This document shows, one piece after another, positions 6,596-15,154 of a stretch of DNA of 20,042 nt. This stretch comes from CAYXFZ01 sp964464385 (lineage in GTDB: Bacteria > Planctomycetota > UBA1135). The notes beneath the pieces are model-generated. The model saw only the letters and a program-made list of their open reading frames with translations, was not told the origin of the DNA and made no database searches. Positions within the stretch are counted from its first letter, which is position 1; every line of letters starts with the position of its first letter. The DNA is taken from the NCBI GenBank assembly GCA_964464385.1, contig CAYXFZ010000044.1, forward strand, positions 1 to 20,042. The letters run 5' to 3'. The position numbers and the translations under genes were made by a program.

Positions 6596-9500
6596 ATGCC
6601 CAGAAAAACTCTCCTTCTTCTTGTCATTCTTCTGAGTCCCTTGGTTGGGTGCTTTGGGAGTGGTACCACGCCCGCCAACGCGCCAGGAACGGGTCGTGCC
6701 AAGTTCTTCTTGGAACTGGTGGAATGGGGGCGGTTGGTGGACGTCTTTGATCAGAATGGAGTGCTGGTGAACTCGGATATTTTGGTGCGGGAAACTTTGA
6801 CGGATGTTTCCGGCAGTTACACTTTCTCTCTGAACCCTCTGACACAGACGGAATTTTTGACGATTCACGAGGACGCCAGCAGCCTCGAATTCCAAATTCT
6901 GTTTGCTTCGGCCACGACCGGTTTGGTTGCCTTGGCCACCAAGGGCATGGAGGATCCCGGTCCCTTTACTCGAGTTGCCCGCAATGGTGCCATCCGGCTC
7001 CAATTTTCTGAATGGGTGGATCCCGCCTCTGTCATGCGTGAAACATTGCAGGTTGCCTTGGGCGACCCGGTGACCTCCCTCCAGGCCGTGCGATACATCG
7101 TTTCCAATGACGAGGTTGGTACCGACGGGCTCCCCAAGGGGGTGATCATCATTGATCCCACCATTTCTCCCCTGGAAGAGGCCCAGTTGGGGATTCCTCA
7201 AAATGGAGTTGGGCTTCCCGAATCCACCGATTCCCTGCTGGCCAATCTTTCCATTCGCATTCCCACCGTGGTGGATCCTCTCCTCGGTCAAACCATGATT
7301 TTGACCAACCTGTCTGGGAATCGGGGCTTGGAGCCGACCTCGGGAGACCCCCTAGGCTTCAGTCTCAACTTGGATCCCGTGGTGGTCCGTGCCTTCCGGT
7401 CGGGCAACTCGACCGATCCTTACAACGGATTCATGACCGATATTCAGAAGCCCAAACTGTTCACGGACATGGACGTGGATGTCCTGAATATTTCGCAGAG
7501 TGCTGGGACCGGTCTCTCCACCCTCACTTATCGCATTCGAGAACGTGGCTGCCGGGACATCAGCCCCAAAGTGGGGGATGTGTTTCAGGTTGGGAATGGG
7601 CTCTTGCTCGTCACCAAGGTGGAGGATGCATCCCAATCCTCGGCTTACGTCGTGTCGGGTGCAATCCTTGCCAATGCCTCTTCCTTCCCGAGCGGGGATT
7701 ACAGCTCCGCTCCTCTGGGTGGACTCGTTTCGACCGTGTACGAGTCTCAGGACGCTCCTCTTCAGCTTTGTTGGGTCCGCTTCAGCCCCGAGCCCTCGGG
7801 TGGGCTTCCGGCCCGAGGAGTGGATCCCATGGCCACCCTCACTCTGACCTTCAACGAGCCCATTGACGATTCCACCGTCAAGTCCTTGGAGTCCATGATG
7901 CTGGTCTCTTATGTGGTGAATCCGTCCATGCCCTCAGGGGATCCCCCTTCGGCCGAGCATGATCTTTATGCCGCTCGTCAGTTCGATCCCGCGAGTGAGC
8001 TCGTTGGGGACTACATTGATCGCCAACTGGGTTACCAACTTTCCGGCACGGGCAGTGGCCGGGTTCAGTTGGGTCCCGTGGCCGTCAGTGCCGATTCCCG
8101 AGCTTTTACCTTGGCTCCTTCTGCTGGGATCAGTGATACCCACCTGGAAGGAACGGCCCAGCGCTTGGCCTTGGCCCTCCGCGATGGGGGAGATGGATTG
8201 TTGGATCTTGCCGGCAACCCTGTCGCCTTTGATTCCTTCGTTGCCGGGAACGAAGGGCAAGCCGAGCTCATCACCCTGCAACCTGCGGTTGGTGCTTCGG
8301 TGCCCACCGAGCGGTACTTTGCCCTGCGCTTCAATAGCACCGACGAGAACAACGACGGACTTACGGAATATGTCGGCCAATTTGTCTTTGACGCAATTGG
8401 CGAGCCAGGAATTCTGCGTGGTCGGTCCGTGAACCGCTTCTCTCGTCAAGCGGACATTTCCAACGCATTCATTGCCCAACGGATTCAGTTTTCTCAGGGC
8501 ATCATGACCCCTCTGACTCCGGCCGGAGCGGTGCTCATGACATGCTGGCCTTACCACATGTTGGGTTTCGGTCTGTTGGTCTCTTCCGAAATCAACGTGG
8601 ACGTCGAGGGTATGGCCTGGTCTCCTTTCGGAGGCTCTGCGTTCGACTACATTTTCCAGAAATACTCCTTGGCGCTCTCTCATTCCGAGCGGACTCCCGA
8701 TGACGAAATCAACATTTCTTCGGGCTACCCCAAATACCCGAACTCGGGCCTGCAGCGCAACAATAAACCATTCGATGAAAATATTCTGGGCTTCCCCACC
8801 TACAACGAGTTGATCGTCAACGAGGGTGTCTATCAAATTTCCGGAGGAGATGTGTTTGAGGCCGCCAGTGGAACCAAGATGTTGCCCTGGAATGACTTTG
8901 ATTCCACCTATACCTGGCGGGACAACGACATTCCTCAGTACGACGATTTGGATCGCATCGGCTTTTTGGGTGGCCGCGCTGGTGGGTGTCTGCCCCCGGC
9001 CACGACAGGTCAAGCTTGCATTTGGACTGCCCTGAATCACCGCTCCATCGGAGTTCCTCTTCTGGCCCGCTTCCGGTGTTGGCCCGAGGGCTCGGAGTTT
9101 GGCAACAATGGTCTGCAAATTCAGATCATGGTTGGCTCCTCGGCCCAACCGGCCTTTCGGGTATTCTCCGCCGGTGGCCGGACGGCCGGTGGCCAATGGA
9201 AAATGGTGATTCCGGACGATCCGAGTGCTGGCGGCACCGTCCCGCAAGGGGGCTACAACACCAACACTGGTTTCACCACCAAGAATCACGGCCCCGAACT
9301 CTATTGGCAAAACGTGGATTTCGTGGTTCGAATTTCGCGCGTATTCACCCACTGGTTTTACTTTGGCGGTGTTCTGAATTCGGTGAGTGCAATCACCAGC
9401 GAACCCTTGCCCGCCAACCAACCGACCGGCACCCAAGTGATTCTGGAATTCCGAGGCACGGCGGATATTGACCCCTCACCCTGTTTTGGTTCATTGGGTT

Positions 9501-9754
9501 TTTCTTCTTCTATCCTGGACAATGCCGCTCTCCTGGACCTTTACGGGGACGAGGATATGGACCCCATTACCAATGGTGGTTGTGCTGTTCTCGCAACTCC
9601 CACCGGTTGGACCACAGATTTGAACACTCTTCTGACCCACCCAAGCGGAATTGATTTCCAATACTTCCAGATCCGCATGACCTTCGTTGGCAACATTGAC
9701 CAAGACCTGAACCCTGAACTGGACGCTCTCGGCTTCGCCTGGAATGTCCTCTGA
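6596..9754 (+). CDS. Large Ig-like lipoprotein, paralogue 2
   Basis: A tandem paralogue of the preceding gene, 1052 aa, function unknown. The signal peptide MPRKTLLLLVILLSPLVGC has lipobox LVGC (C19). Ig-like segments are seen in NGAIRLQFSEWVDPASV and ATLTLTFNEPIDDSTV. Collinear blocks shared with paralogue 1 are WGRLVD (44), the PKVGDV segment with C319, LQLCWV with C392, DYIDRQLGY (472 on), the ADSRAFTL / LALRDGGDGLLDLAGNP block, the Ca-loop-like DENNDGLTE (583-591), TWRDNDIP (773 on) and the C-terminal module from 1001. It has extra cysteines (for example in RFRCWPEG and GQACIWT) that paralogue 1 lacks. ATG lies 3 bp after the preceding stop, with no Shine-Dalgarno sequence, so translation probably couples to the upstream gene. 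Both paralogues end in similar DNA (GCCTGG...CCTCT.ATTC..ATG), as expected from a tandem duplication that included the gene junction. Confidence 0.86.
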   Translation: MPRKTLLLLVILLSPLVGCFGSGTTPANAPGTGRAKFFLELVEWGRLVDVFDQNGVLVNSDILVRETLTDVSGSYTFSLNPLTQTEFLTIHEDASSLEFQILFASATTGLVALATKGMEDPGPFTRVARNGAIRLQFSEWVDPASVMRETLQVALGDPVTSLQAVRYIVSNDEVGTDGLPKGVIIIDPTISPLEEAQLGIPQNGVGLPESTDSLLANLSIRIPTVVDPLLGQTMILTNLSGNRGLEPTSGDPLGFSLNLDPVVVRAFRSGNSTDPYNGFMTDIQKPKLFTDMDVDVLNISQSAGTGLSTLTYRIRERGCRDISPKVGDVFQVGNGLLLVTKVEDASQSSAYVVSGAILANASSFPSGDYSSAPLGGLVSTVYESQDAPLQLCWVRFSPEPSGGLPARGVDPMATLTLTFNEPIDDSTVKSLESMMLVSYVVNPSMPSGDPPSAEHDLYAARQFDPASELVGDYIDRQLGYQLSGTGSGRVQLGPVAVSADSRAFTLAPSAGISDTHLEGTAQRLALALRDGGDGLLDLAGNPVAFDSFVAGNEGQAELITLQPAVGASVPTERYFALRFNSTDENNDGLTEYVGQFVFDAIGEPGILRGRSVNRFSRQADISNAFIAQRIQFSQGIMTPLTPAGAVLMTCWPYHMLGFGLLVSSEINVDVEGMAWSPFGGSAFDYIFQKYSLALSHSERTPDDEINISSGYPKYPNSGLQRNNKPFDENILGFPTYNELIVNEGVYQISGGDVFEAASGTKMLPWNDFDSTYTWRDNDIPQYDDLDRIGFLGGRAGGCLPPATTGQACIWTALNHRSIGVPLLARFRCWPEGSEFGNNGLQIQIMVGSSAQPAFRVFSAGGRTAGGQWKMVIPDDPSAGGTVPQGGYNTNTGFTTKNHGPELYWQNVDFVVRISRVFTHWFYFGGVLNSVSAITSEPLPANQPTGTQVILEFRGTADIDPSPCFGSLGFSSSILDNAALLDLYGDEDMDPITNGGCAVLATPTGWTTDLNTLLTHPSGIDFQYFQIRMTFVGNIDQDLNPELDALGFAWNVL

Positions 9755-9760
9755 TTCTCC

Positions 9761-12700
9761 ATGAGCCATCCCCGACTCGTTTTGTTTGCCCTTGCTCTCC
9801 TCACCCCTGCTGCTTGCTTGGGAGGCGGGGCCCTCTCCTCTTCCGAGGCCGCGACCGCAGGATCCTTTGAAGTGGAATCCACGAATATTTCGGATGGGGA
9901 TGTCTGGGCCCTCAACCGACCCATTGTCATTACCTTCAATCATCCGGTTGATCCCGCTTCTTTGGGTTTCGGGAGCATCATCATTCGACCCACGGATGCC
10001 GCAGTTCTCGGGAATCCAGTTACGGGCTCCTTCGAGTTTCAGAGCGGTTCGGGCGATCGTTCGGTCATTTTTCGTCCCACCTGCCCAACGGACACCAACT
10101 TTTCCAATGGTGCCTTTGTTCCGGGTGGTTTCAACTACGAGTTGGATTTGCCCACCGAGACGGGCTTTGGTTCCGCCGTGTTGCGAGATATGGGCGGGCA
10201 CGCTCTCTCCATCGGCCTGACCCGTACCTTCCGCACCCCGACGCCTCCCTCGGAGGCTCTCTTTATTGACACAGCCGTGGGCCCGGTTGTTTTGGATTCC
10301 GTGGACTTTCCCTCCGGACTCAACCTGTACACCGATCCTGATTCGGTCCTGGCCCTTTCTTTCAATCAGGCCGTGGATGGTTCTCCGGCAAACCTGAACA
10401 CCACCAACATTCATCTTCTTTACGCGGATGACGAAGTAGGTGGCGCCGGTGCCAACTCCTTCACTAGCACCAACATCGTTCCGGGCACCTTGCTCTTGGC
10501 GGACAACTGCACGGCAACCGGTTCGGTCGTTCTCCTTCAAATCGCCGGCATCTTGCCCCCCAACAGAAATTTACGCCTGGAAGTGATCTCTTCCTTCGCC
10601 GACATTTCCGGATCCACGAATACCTTTGATCAGACCGACTTGATGACAACTCCTGGCCTAGCGGCATACTACGGGGATGGAATCATTGTGGATGGGGACG
10701 AAACGGCAGACGAATTTCAGGATTTTTTCGCCGACAGTTCCTTGATTGACTCCAGTGCCGCCATCGAGTTTCCAGCCGCCGACTTTGACTATGGGCAAGT
10801 CACGGCAAGTTTCGCATTTCCTGGCCAGGGTGTGGATACGCTGGACGATCTCTTCGTCTCTTCCTTTCAAAGTATTGTGGTGACGACCGACGGTACCTAT
10901 TCCTTCACGGATTCCAATGGTCGTCCCTTTACGATGGTGGAGGGCGTCCTGGAAGTGGACGATCTCTTTATCGATGACAATGCCGTCCTCAAGGGGATTG
11001 GTAGCAATCCCTTGGTGCTCTATGTCAACGGTACCACGACGATCAATGGCCGCTTGGATGTGAGCGGGGATAACGCCACAACCCCACCAGCCATTACCAA
11101 ACCCTCGATCCCTGAAATTGGGGCTTCGGGCCAGTGTGGGGGCGGTTCCGGAGGAGGAGCTTCTCAACTCACTGACCAAGAAACCTTACGGGCGGAGGCT
11201 GGCTTGGGGGCGTTTGATCTTTCCACCGGTGGTGGCGGTGGGGGCGAAGGTGCCTTTCTGTGGGATTCTGGAGGACTCGTGACGTTTCAAGTTGAGGATT
11301 TCATTTCTGCCGGCGGTGCGGGCGGCACCTTTGCTCTGGGCACGAACGCTTCCGTGACCTGGGATCGTTGGAGCGGTGCTCAGGTCCCGTCTCTCTATGA
11401 CAATTCCGGACCGGACCTTCGCTCGGATACCCATACGGTCTTTGTAGATTCTGCCGAAATTGATCTTTGGTTTTTGGGTGGCGAGGACGGCCTGCGAGGT
11501 TCTTCCATTGGCGGGACTCAAAATGAACCGGTGCCGAGTCCACCGGCCTTGGGTACCTTTCCCAGTTTTGGCGCCTACGGCATGGAGGACATGAGCCGAG
11601 ATCTTGATTCTGGCACTCCTCCAATGCCCAACGATCGCAACAATTTGGATCCGGCCTGGAATTCGAATCCTCCCTCCGCGGGTGGCCAGCCCACCTTCCA
11701 TTTCGGTCATCCCACGCAGGGTCCGGATCCTGGCCTGACCAACAACAGTGTTTTGGCCAACACCTTGACCATTCAAGATGATTTCTGGGGAATCCGTTAC
11801 AACCCCACTGGCGAAGTGCAAACCCTAGGTGAACTGGCTGCACCTTGGGCCGGTGTGGGTGGTGGGGGTTCGGGTGATTGCCAGATGGTCGACCGCTTGG
11901 ATCTCGATGCCGATTCGTTTCTCGATCCACTGGGTGACTTTTTCCCGGATGCCTTGTTTCCGAACGGCTCCACCTTGAATTATTGGAAGGGTGCGGCTGG
12001 GGGTGGGGGTGGGGGACAACTTCAAATCATGGCCATCGGCCATATCCTGTTGGGACCCAATGCTCAGATTCTGGCCAATGGGGGCATGGGGAACTCCGGC
12101 GAGTCCTTTTTCTTACCGACCCAGCAAGTTTCTGGTTCGGGCGGTGGTTCCGGTGGGCACATTGTTTTGCACTCCGCATCTGGATTGAATCTTGCCGGCA
12201 TTGATGTGGGTGAAGATCCTGTAAGCCTGGCGGATATCCGGCCGGAGATCGGCCAGGCCCTAGGTGGTCGCCGTGGCTGGGCCAAGAGTTCTCAGCAGAT
12301 GCATTCCAACGGTGATAATGATGGCAACAGTGATTTTATGGTGGGCCGCGGTGGTGCCGGCAGCAACGGCATCATCCAAATTCATGTGCCAGAGCCCCTT
12401 GTGGACATTTTGTTTGACGACAGTGGCGATGGTGAAATTGCGGCTCACTTGGATCCCTTGGGAAACGGGGTCTTGGACCTGGACAACCTGGAAGAAGTCC
12501 TGGATTTGTTCTTTGAACCTCGCCCTGTCGTCCTGTTGCCGGTCTTTTCTCCCAAGTCCCAGTTTCAATCCGCCTGGATTGACACGGGTCTTGCTGGTCT
12601 GCACTTGAGCGACACGGATTACCCTGATTTTGCCCATGCTCTCCTCTCTTTTCAGGGCACGGATACGACGACCGGCTTGGTCCTGCAAGATGCGGGATCC

Positions 12701-13285
12701 GACCTCGTCATTCCTGGCGCCTCGATTGGTGCTGGGGCCAACACGGGCCCCGGTCGTGCTCAGATCACTTCATTCGGCGCTACCATTTTCCAGGCCTCGG
12801 TTGCTCAGAATTCGGGAGGGGCCGGAATCTCCCAGGACCTCCTCCGCAATCCGGAACTCCTGCTGGGATACGACCTCGTTCCGGACGACAGTTTGGTCAA
12901 TGCTTTTGAGGTTGTGGGCGCCAGTTACAACCTCTCCACCGACACCTTAAGCCTGACGACTTCTTCCGTGGATGGCCCCATGATTCAGGCCAACATTGCC
13001 TGGTCCCTGCAGGAGAAATTCCTGCGCTTGCAAACCCAGGGCAAGAAAGATTCCTTGCCGGATGACACTTCTCTGAAATTTGAGATGCAAGGTGCTGACG
13101 AATCGGCTCCTGGTGCAAATACCCCGGGCACTCCCACGGCTTGGTTGACGGATCCTGCTTCTCTAGAGGGTCTGCGCTATGTGCGCTATCGCCTCACCTT
13201 TGATATGGATGCGAACGGGGCCGGGTTTGACCAGGACAGCCCAAGACCTGCTCTCCAGTACGTGAAGTTTCCCTTCGTCTGGTAG
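9761..13285 (+). CDS. Giant glycine-rich Ig-like lipoprotein
   Basis: An 1174-aa predicted surface lipoprotein of unknown function. The signal peptide ends near TPAAC (C19); proline at -3 makes the lipobox non-standard. An SbsA/Big_5-like Ig domain occupies roughly residues 30-160 (WALNRPIVITFNHPVDPASL to the RTFRTP boundary), and a second is likely after it (VLALSFNQAVDGSP). From about residue 416 comes a long glycine-rich part: VLYVNGTTTINGRLDVSG, then Gly clusters near 457, 488, 697, 744, 791 and 862. Several of these are followed by a short hydrophobic strand (GGGGGGQLQIMAIGHILLG, GGGSGGHIVLHS, GSNGIIQIHV), which suggests a beta-helix-like fold. The last 50 residues (from 1124, TPTAWLTD...YVRYRLTF...FVW) match the C-terminal module of the two upstream paralogues. 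ATG lies 6 bp after the preceding stop, without a Shine-Dalgarno sequence. The stop codon shares one base with the next start (TAGTG). Confidence 0.85.
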   Translation: MSHPRLVLFALALLTPAACLGGGALSSSEAATAGSFEVESTNISDGDVWALNRPIVITFNHPVDPASLGFGSIIIRPTDAAVLGNPVTGSFEFQSGSGDRSVIFRPTCPTDTNFSNGAFVPGGFNYELDLPTETGFGSAVLRDMGGHALSIGLTRTFRTPTPPSEALFIDTAVGPVVLDSVDFPSGLNLYTDPDSVLALSFNQAVDGSPANLNTTNIHLLYADDEVGGAGANSFTSTNIVPGTLLLADNCTATGSVVLLQIAGILPPNRNLRLEVISSFADISGSTNTFDQTDLMTTPGLAAYYGDGIIVDGDETADEFQDFFADSSLIDSSAAIEFPAADFDYGQVTASFAFPGQGVDTLDDLFVSSFQSIVVTTDGTYSFTDSNGRPFTMVEGVLEVDDLFIDDNAVLKGIGSNPLVLYVNGTTTINGRLDVSGDNATTPPAITKPSIPEIGASGQCGGGSGGGASQLTDQETLRAEAGLGAFDLSTGGGGGGEGAFLWDSGGLVTFQVEDFISAGGAGGTFALGTNASVTWDRWSGAQVPSLYDNSGPDLRSDTHTVFVDSAEIDLWFLGGEDGLRGSSIGGTQNEPVPSPPALGTFPSFGAYGMEDMSRDLDSGTPPMPNDRNNLDPAWNSNPPSAGGQPTFHFGHPTQGPDPGLTNNSVLANTLTIQDDFWGIRYNPTGEVQTLGELAAPWAGVGGGGSGDCQMVDRLDLDADSFLDPLGDFFPDALFPNGSTLNYWKGAAGGGGGGQLQIMAIGHILLGPNAQILANGGMGNSGESFFLPTQQVSGSGGGSGGHIVLHSASGLNLAGIDVGEDPVSLADIRPEIGQALGGRRGWAKSSQQMHSNGDNDGNSDFMVGRGGAGSNGIIQIHVPEPLVDILFDDSGDGEIAAHLDPLGNGVLDLDNLEEVLDLFFEPRPVVLLPVFSPKSQFQSAWIDTGLAGLHLSDTDYPDFAHALLSFQGTDTTTGLVLQDAGSDLVIPGASIGAGANTGPGRAQITSFGATIFQASVAQNSGGAGISQDLLRNPELLLGYDLVPDDSLVNAFEVVGASYNLSTDTLSLTTSSVDGPMIQANIAWSLQEKFLRLQTQGKKDSLPDDTSLKFEMQGADESAPGANTPGTPTAWLTDPASLEGLRYVRYRLTFDMDANGAGFDQDSPRPALQYVKFPFVW

Positions 13286-14105
13286 TGTCGTTGGATCTGC
13301 AGGGGGCCCGTTGGGCCGGCACTCTCCCCGGCTTCTTGCTCATTTTAGCCTGTGTGCCCGCGGCGGATCCGGCCCCCTTAAAACTGGTGGATTGGCCGGG
13401 CCGAAATGGGGTTGAGGTTCTTTTGGACGCTCCGCTGCGCTTTGAGTTCGATGCCCCTTTGGCCCTCGATACGCGCCCTGGCTGCCTTCAGATTCGGATC
13501 CAGGGGGTGGCCGAGCCCCTCTCTTTTGCCCGAGTGTCGGTGGTCGGCCCCATGCTCCTCGTGAATCCTCGGCTTCCCTTGCGGGCAAAGTTGGAGGATG
13601 GGAGTTTGCCCGCTGGTTCCATTTTGGAGGCCGAACTCTTTGGCTTGCCCAAACTCTCTGCATTGCGTGGCCAGCAGGGCAATGTCCTGGTTCGATCCAT
13701 GCAGGTTCAATTTCGCACGCGGTCGGCCGCGGATCCGGATGCCTTGGGTGGCGCGGCCCCACCCGTCGATCTTCTGCATCTCCAACTCCCTGGGAGTACC
13801 CTGCGCCGCCCTCGGGCTCAAGTGGAGGTGGACGGCACCGTGCGTTTACCGGTGGACCAACCCATGGATCCCCGCAGCTTGAGTCCTGCGACTTTGCAAT
13901 TTGCCAACGGCCAATCCCGTCAAGTGCTCCTTCGCTTGGCCNNNNNNNNNNTTTACCGCAAGGGGCGATTCTCGAGACCTATGTCGGATCCTGGTCCGGC
14001 TTCGCCGTGCTGGAGTTGCCGACCACCTTGGCGGGAATTGGCGGGGCTTTGCTGGCCCCCCGGGATCTCTCGGTTGGACTCCTCAACGAACCCGGAACAA
14101 AATAA
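13285..14105 (+). CDS. Small Ig-like lipoprotein, interrupted by assembly gap
   Basis: A secreted lipoprotein of about 270 aa plus whatever the gap hides; function unknown. GTG 13285 overlaps the preceding TAG by one base. The signal peptide ends in GFLLILAC (C23). Residues of about 30-150 look like an SbsA-type Ig domain (PLRFEFDAPLALDTR ... VQFRTR), and a second begins at VRLPVDQPMDPRSL. Ten Ns at 13942-13951 interrupt the second domain. After the gap the sensible reading frame is the one with LPQGAILETYVGSW and NEPGTK, ending at TAA 14103-14105, not the frame that a literal 10-base gap would give. The real gap length should therefore be 2 modulo 3. Read literally, the frame would instead run on into the prepilin peptidase as an artificial fusion. 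Confidence 0.72.
13942..13951. other. Assembly gap (10 N)
   Basis: Ten undetermined bases inside the fourth lipoprotein gene. Frame logic on both sides (last codon GCC at 13939-13941, next in-frame codon TTA at 13953) shows that ten is not the true length if the gene is intact. Confidence 0.98.
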
Positions 14106-14145
14106 CAGGTTTGGTTGGACGGGTCCGGAGCGTCACAATTGTAGA

Positions 14146-15132
14146 GTGGATTTCTGGAGCCTCTTCCTTGCCGGATCCCCGGTCCTATTGGTTTTTGTGG
14201 CCCTCCTGGGTGCCATGGCGGGCTCTTTTGCTTCCGCTGCTACCCATCGGCTTCCTAATCCGGCCCTTAGCCTGACGCGCCCCTTGCGCTCCTTTTGTCC
14301 CGCATGCAAGCGCACCCTACCTTGGTATGAGAACCTTCCCATTCTGGGATGGTTGTGGTTGCGGGGGCGCTGTCGGGGCTGTGGGGTCTCGATTGGGGCG
14401 GGATATCTGGTTCACGAGGTGGGGCTGGCCTTGGTCTTTCTTTGGGTCAGCCAAATGGAGGGAATCTTGGCCCACGGCCCGGTCTTTCTTGTTTTTCTTT
14501 GGCTGGCCCTGACCGCCCTCTGGATTGCCGCGGCCGTGGATTTTCGCCATTTCATCCTGCCGGACGAAATTACCCTCGGCGGGATTCCGGCCGGCATTTT
14601 GGCCTCTGCTCTTGTTCCTCAATTCCCCTTTTGGGCCTCGGATGGCCTTCTTCCGGCCTCGGGCCCCGCATCCCTCCTGGCCTCTTTGCCCCTTTGGGCC
14701 TCGGCCGGCACCGTTTCCTTGCTCTCTGCATTGGCGGCAGGGCTTTTGCTATTTGGAATTCGGGCCCTTTTCTCCTATCTTTTGCGTCAGGAAGCCCTCG
14801 GCCTTGGGGACGTCAAGTTCCTGGCGGCAGTGGGTGCCTGGACAGGGTTCGAAGGTTCCCTTTGGACCTTCCTTGTGGGCGTTGGCCTCGGGGCCCTGAT
14901 GGGGGTCGCCAACGTCCTCCGCATGATCTTTGTTGTTCGTCATCGCCGCCGCTCTCGCGGCCGCCCGCAACCCTTTCGATTGGACTGCAAACTAGGCTGG
15001 CTCGTGGGCCGAAGGATCCCCTTTGGCCCGCCTCTGGTCCTGGGTGCCGTTTGGATGCTCCTGGCTCCGGATGGGGTTCGCACCTTCTTCCTTGAAACTT
15101 GGCCCACTCTTTTGCGAGACTGGGCCGGTTGA
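14146..15132 (+). CDS. pilD: Type IV prepilin leader peptidase / N-methyltransferase (A24)
   Basis: An inner-membrane aspartic protease that cleaves type IV pilin and type II secretion pseudopilin leaders and usually N-methylates the new N-terminus. The 328-aa product has a first membrane segment and GSFASAATHRLP (26-37). A cytosolic zinc-type four-Cys motif follows: CPAC (C51, C54) then CRGC (C76, C79) around LPWYENLPILGWL. Further membrane segments carry the catalytic-Asp regions DFRHFILPD (132-140) and GLGDVK (219-224, D222), and IPFGPPLVLG (291-300) near the end is typical. All domains of the bifunctional form are present. GTG 14146 is the only reasonable start; an upstream GGAG is about 15 bp away, too far to be convincing. 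It lies 40 bp after the lipoprotein stop, in the same direction, so it probably belongs to the same operon. The pseudopilin at 17902 is a likely substrate. Confidence 0.93.
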   Translation: MDFWSLFLAGSPVLLVFVALLGAMAGSFASAATHRLPNPALSLTRPLRSFCPACKRTLPWYENLPILGWLWLRGRCRGCGVSIGAGYLVHEVGLALVFLWVSQMEGILAHGPVFLVFLWLALTALWIAAAVDFRHFILPDEITLGGIPAGILASALVPQFPFWASDGLLPASGPASLLASLPLWASAGTVSLLSALAAGLLLFGIRALFSYLLRQEALGLGDVKFLAAVGAWTGFEGSLWTFLVGVGLGALMGVANVLRMIFVVRHRRRSRGRPQPFRLDCKLGWLVGRRIPFGPPLVLGAVWMLLAPDGVRTFFLETWPTLLRDWAG

Positions 15133-15154
15133 CCGATCCGACCACCCGCCACCC

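Noticed and set aside
5141..9436. Long minus-strand open frames (451 and 500 aa) opposite the lipoproteins
   Set aside because: They are shadows of the third-position composition of the sense genes: no start context, no recognisable domains and no plausible signal.
3800..13150. Very frequent GGATCC/GATCC in the lipoprotein genes
   Set aside because: Most copies encode Asp-Pro or Gly-Ser pairs that recur in the Ig-like repeats (VDP, LDP), so amino-acid usage explains them without a DNA-level signal.
13285..15132. A single 615-aa fusion of lipoprotein and prepilin peptidase
   Set aside because: The fusion exists only because the ten Ns keep an arbitrary frame. After the gap it reads nonsense until GTG 14146, while another frame gives a natural end for the lipoprotein.
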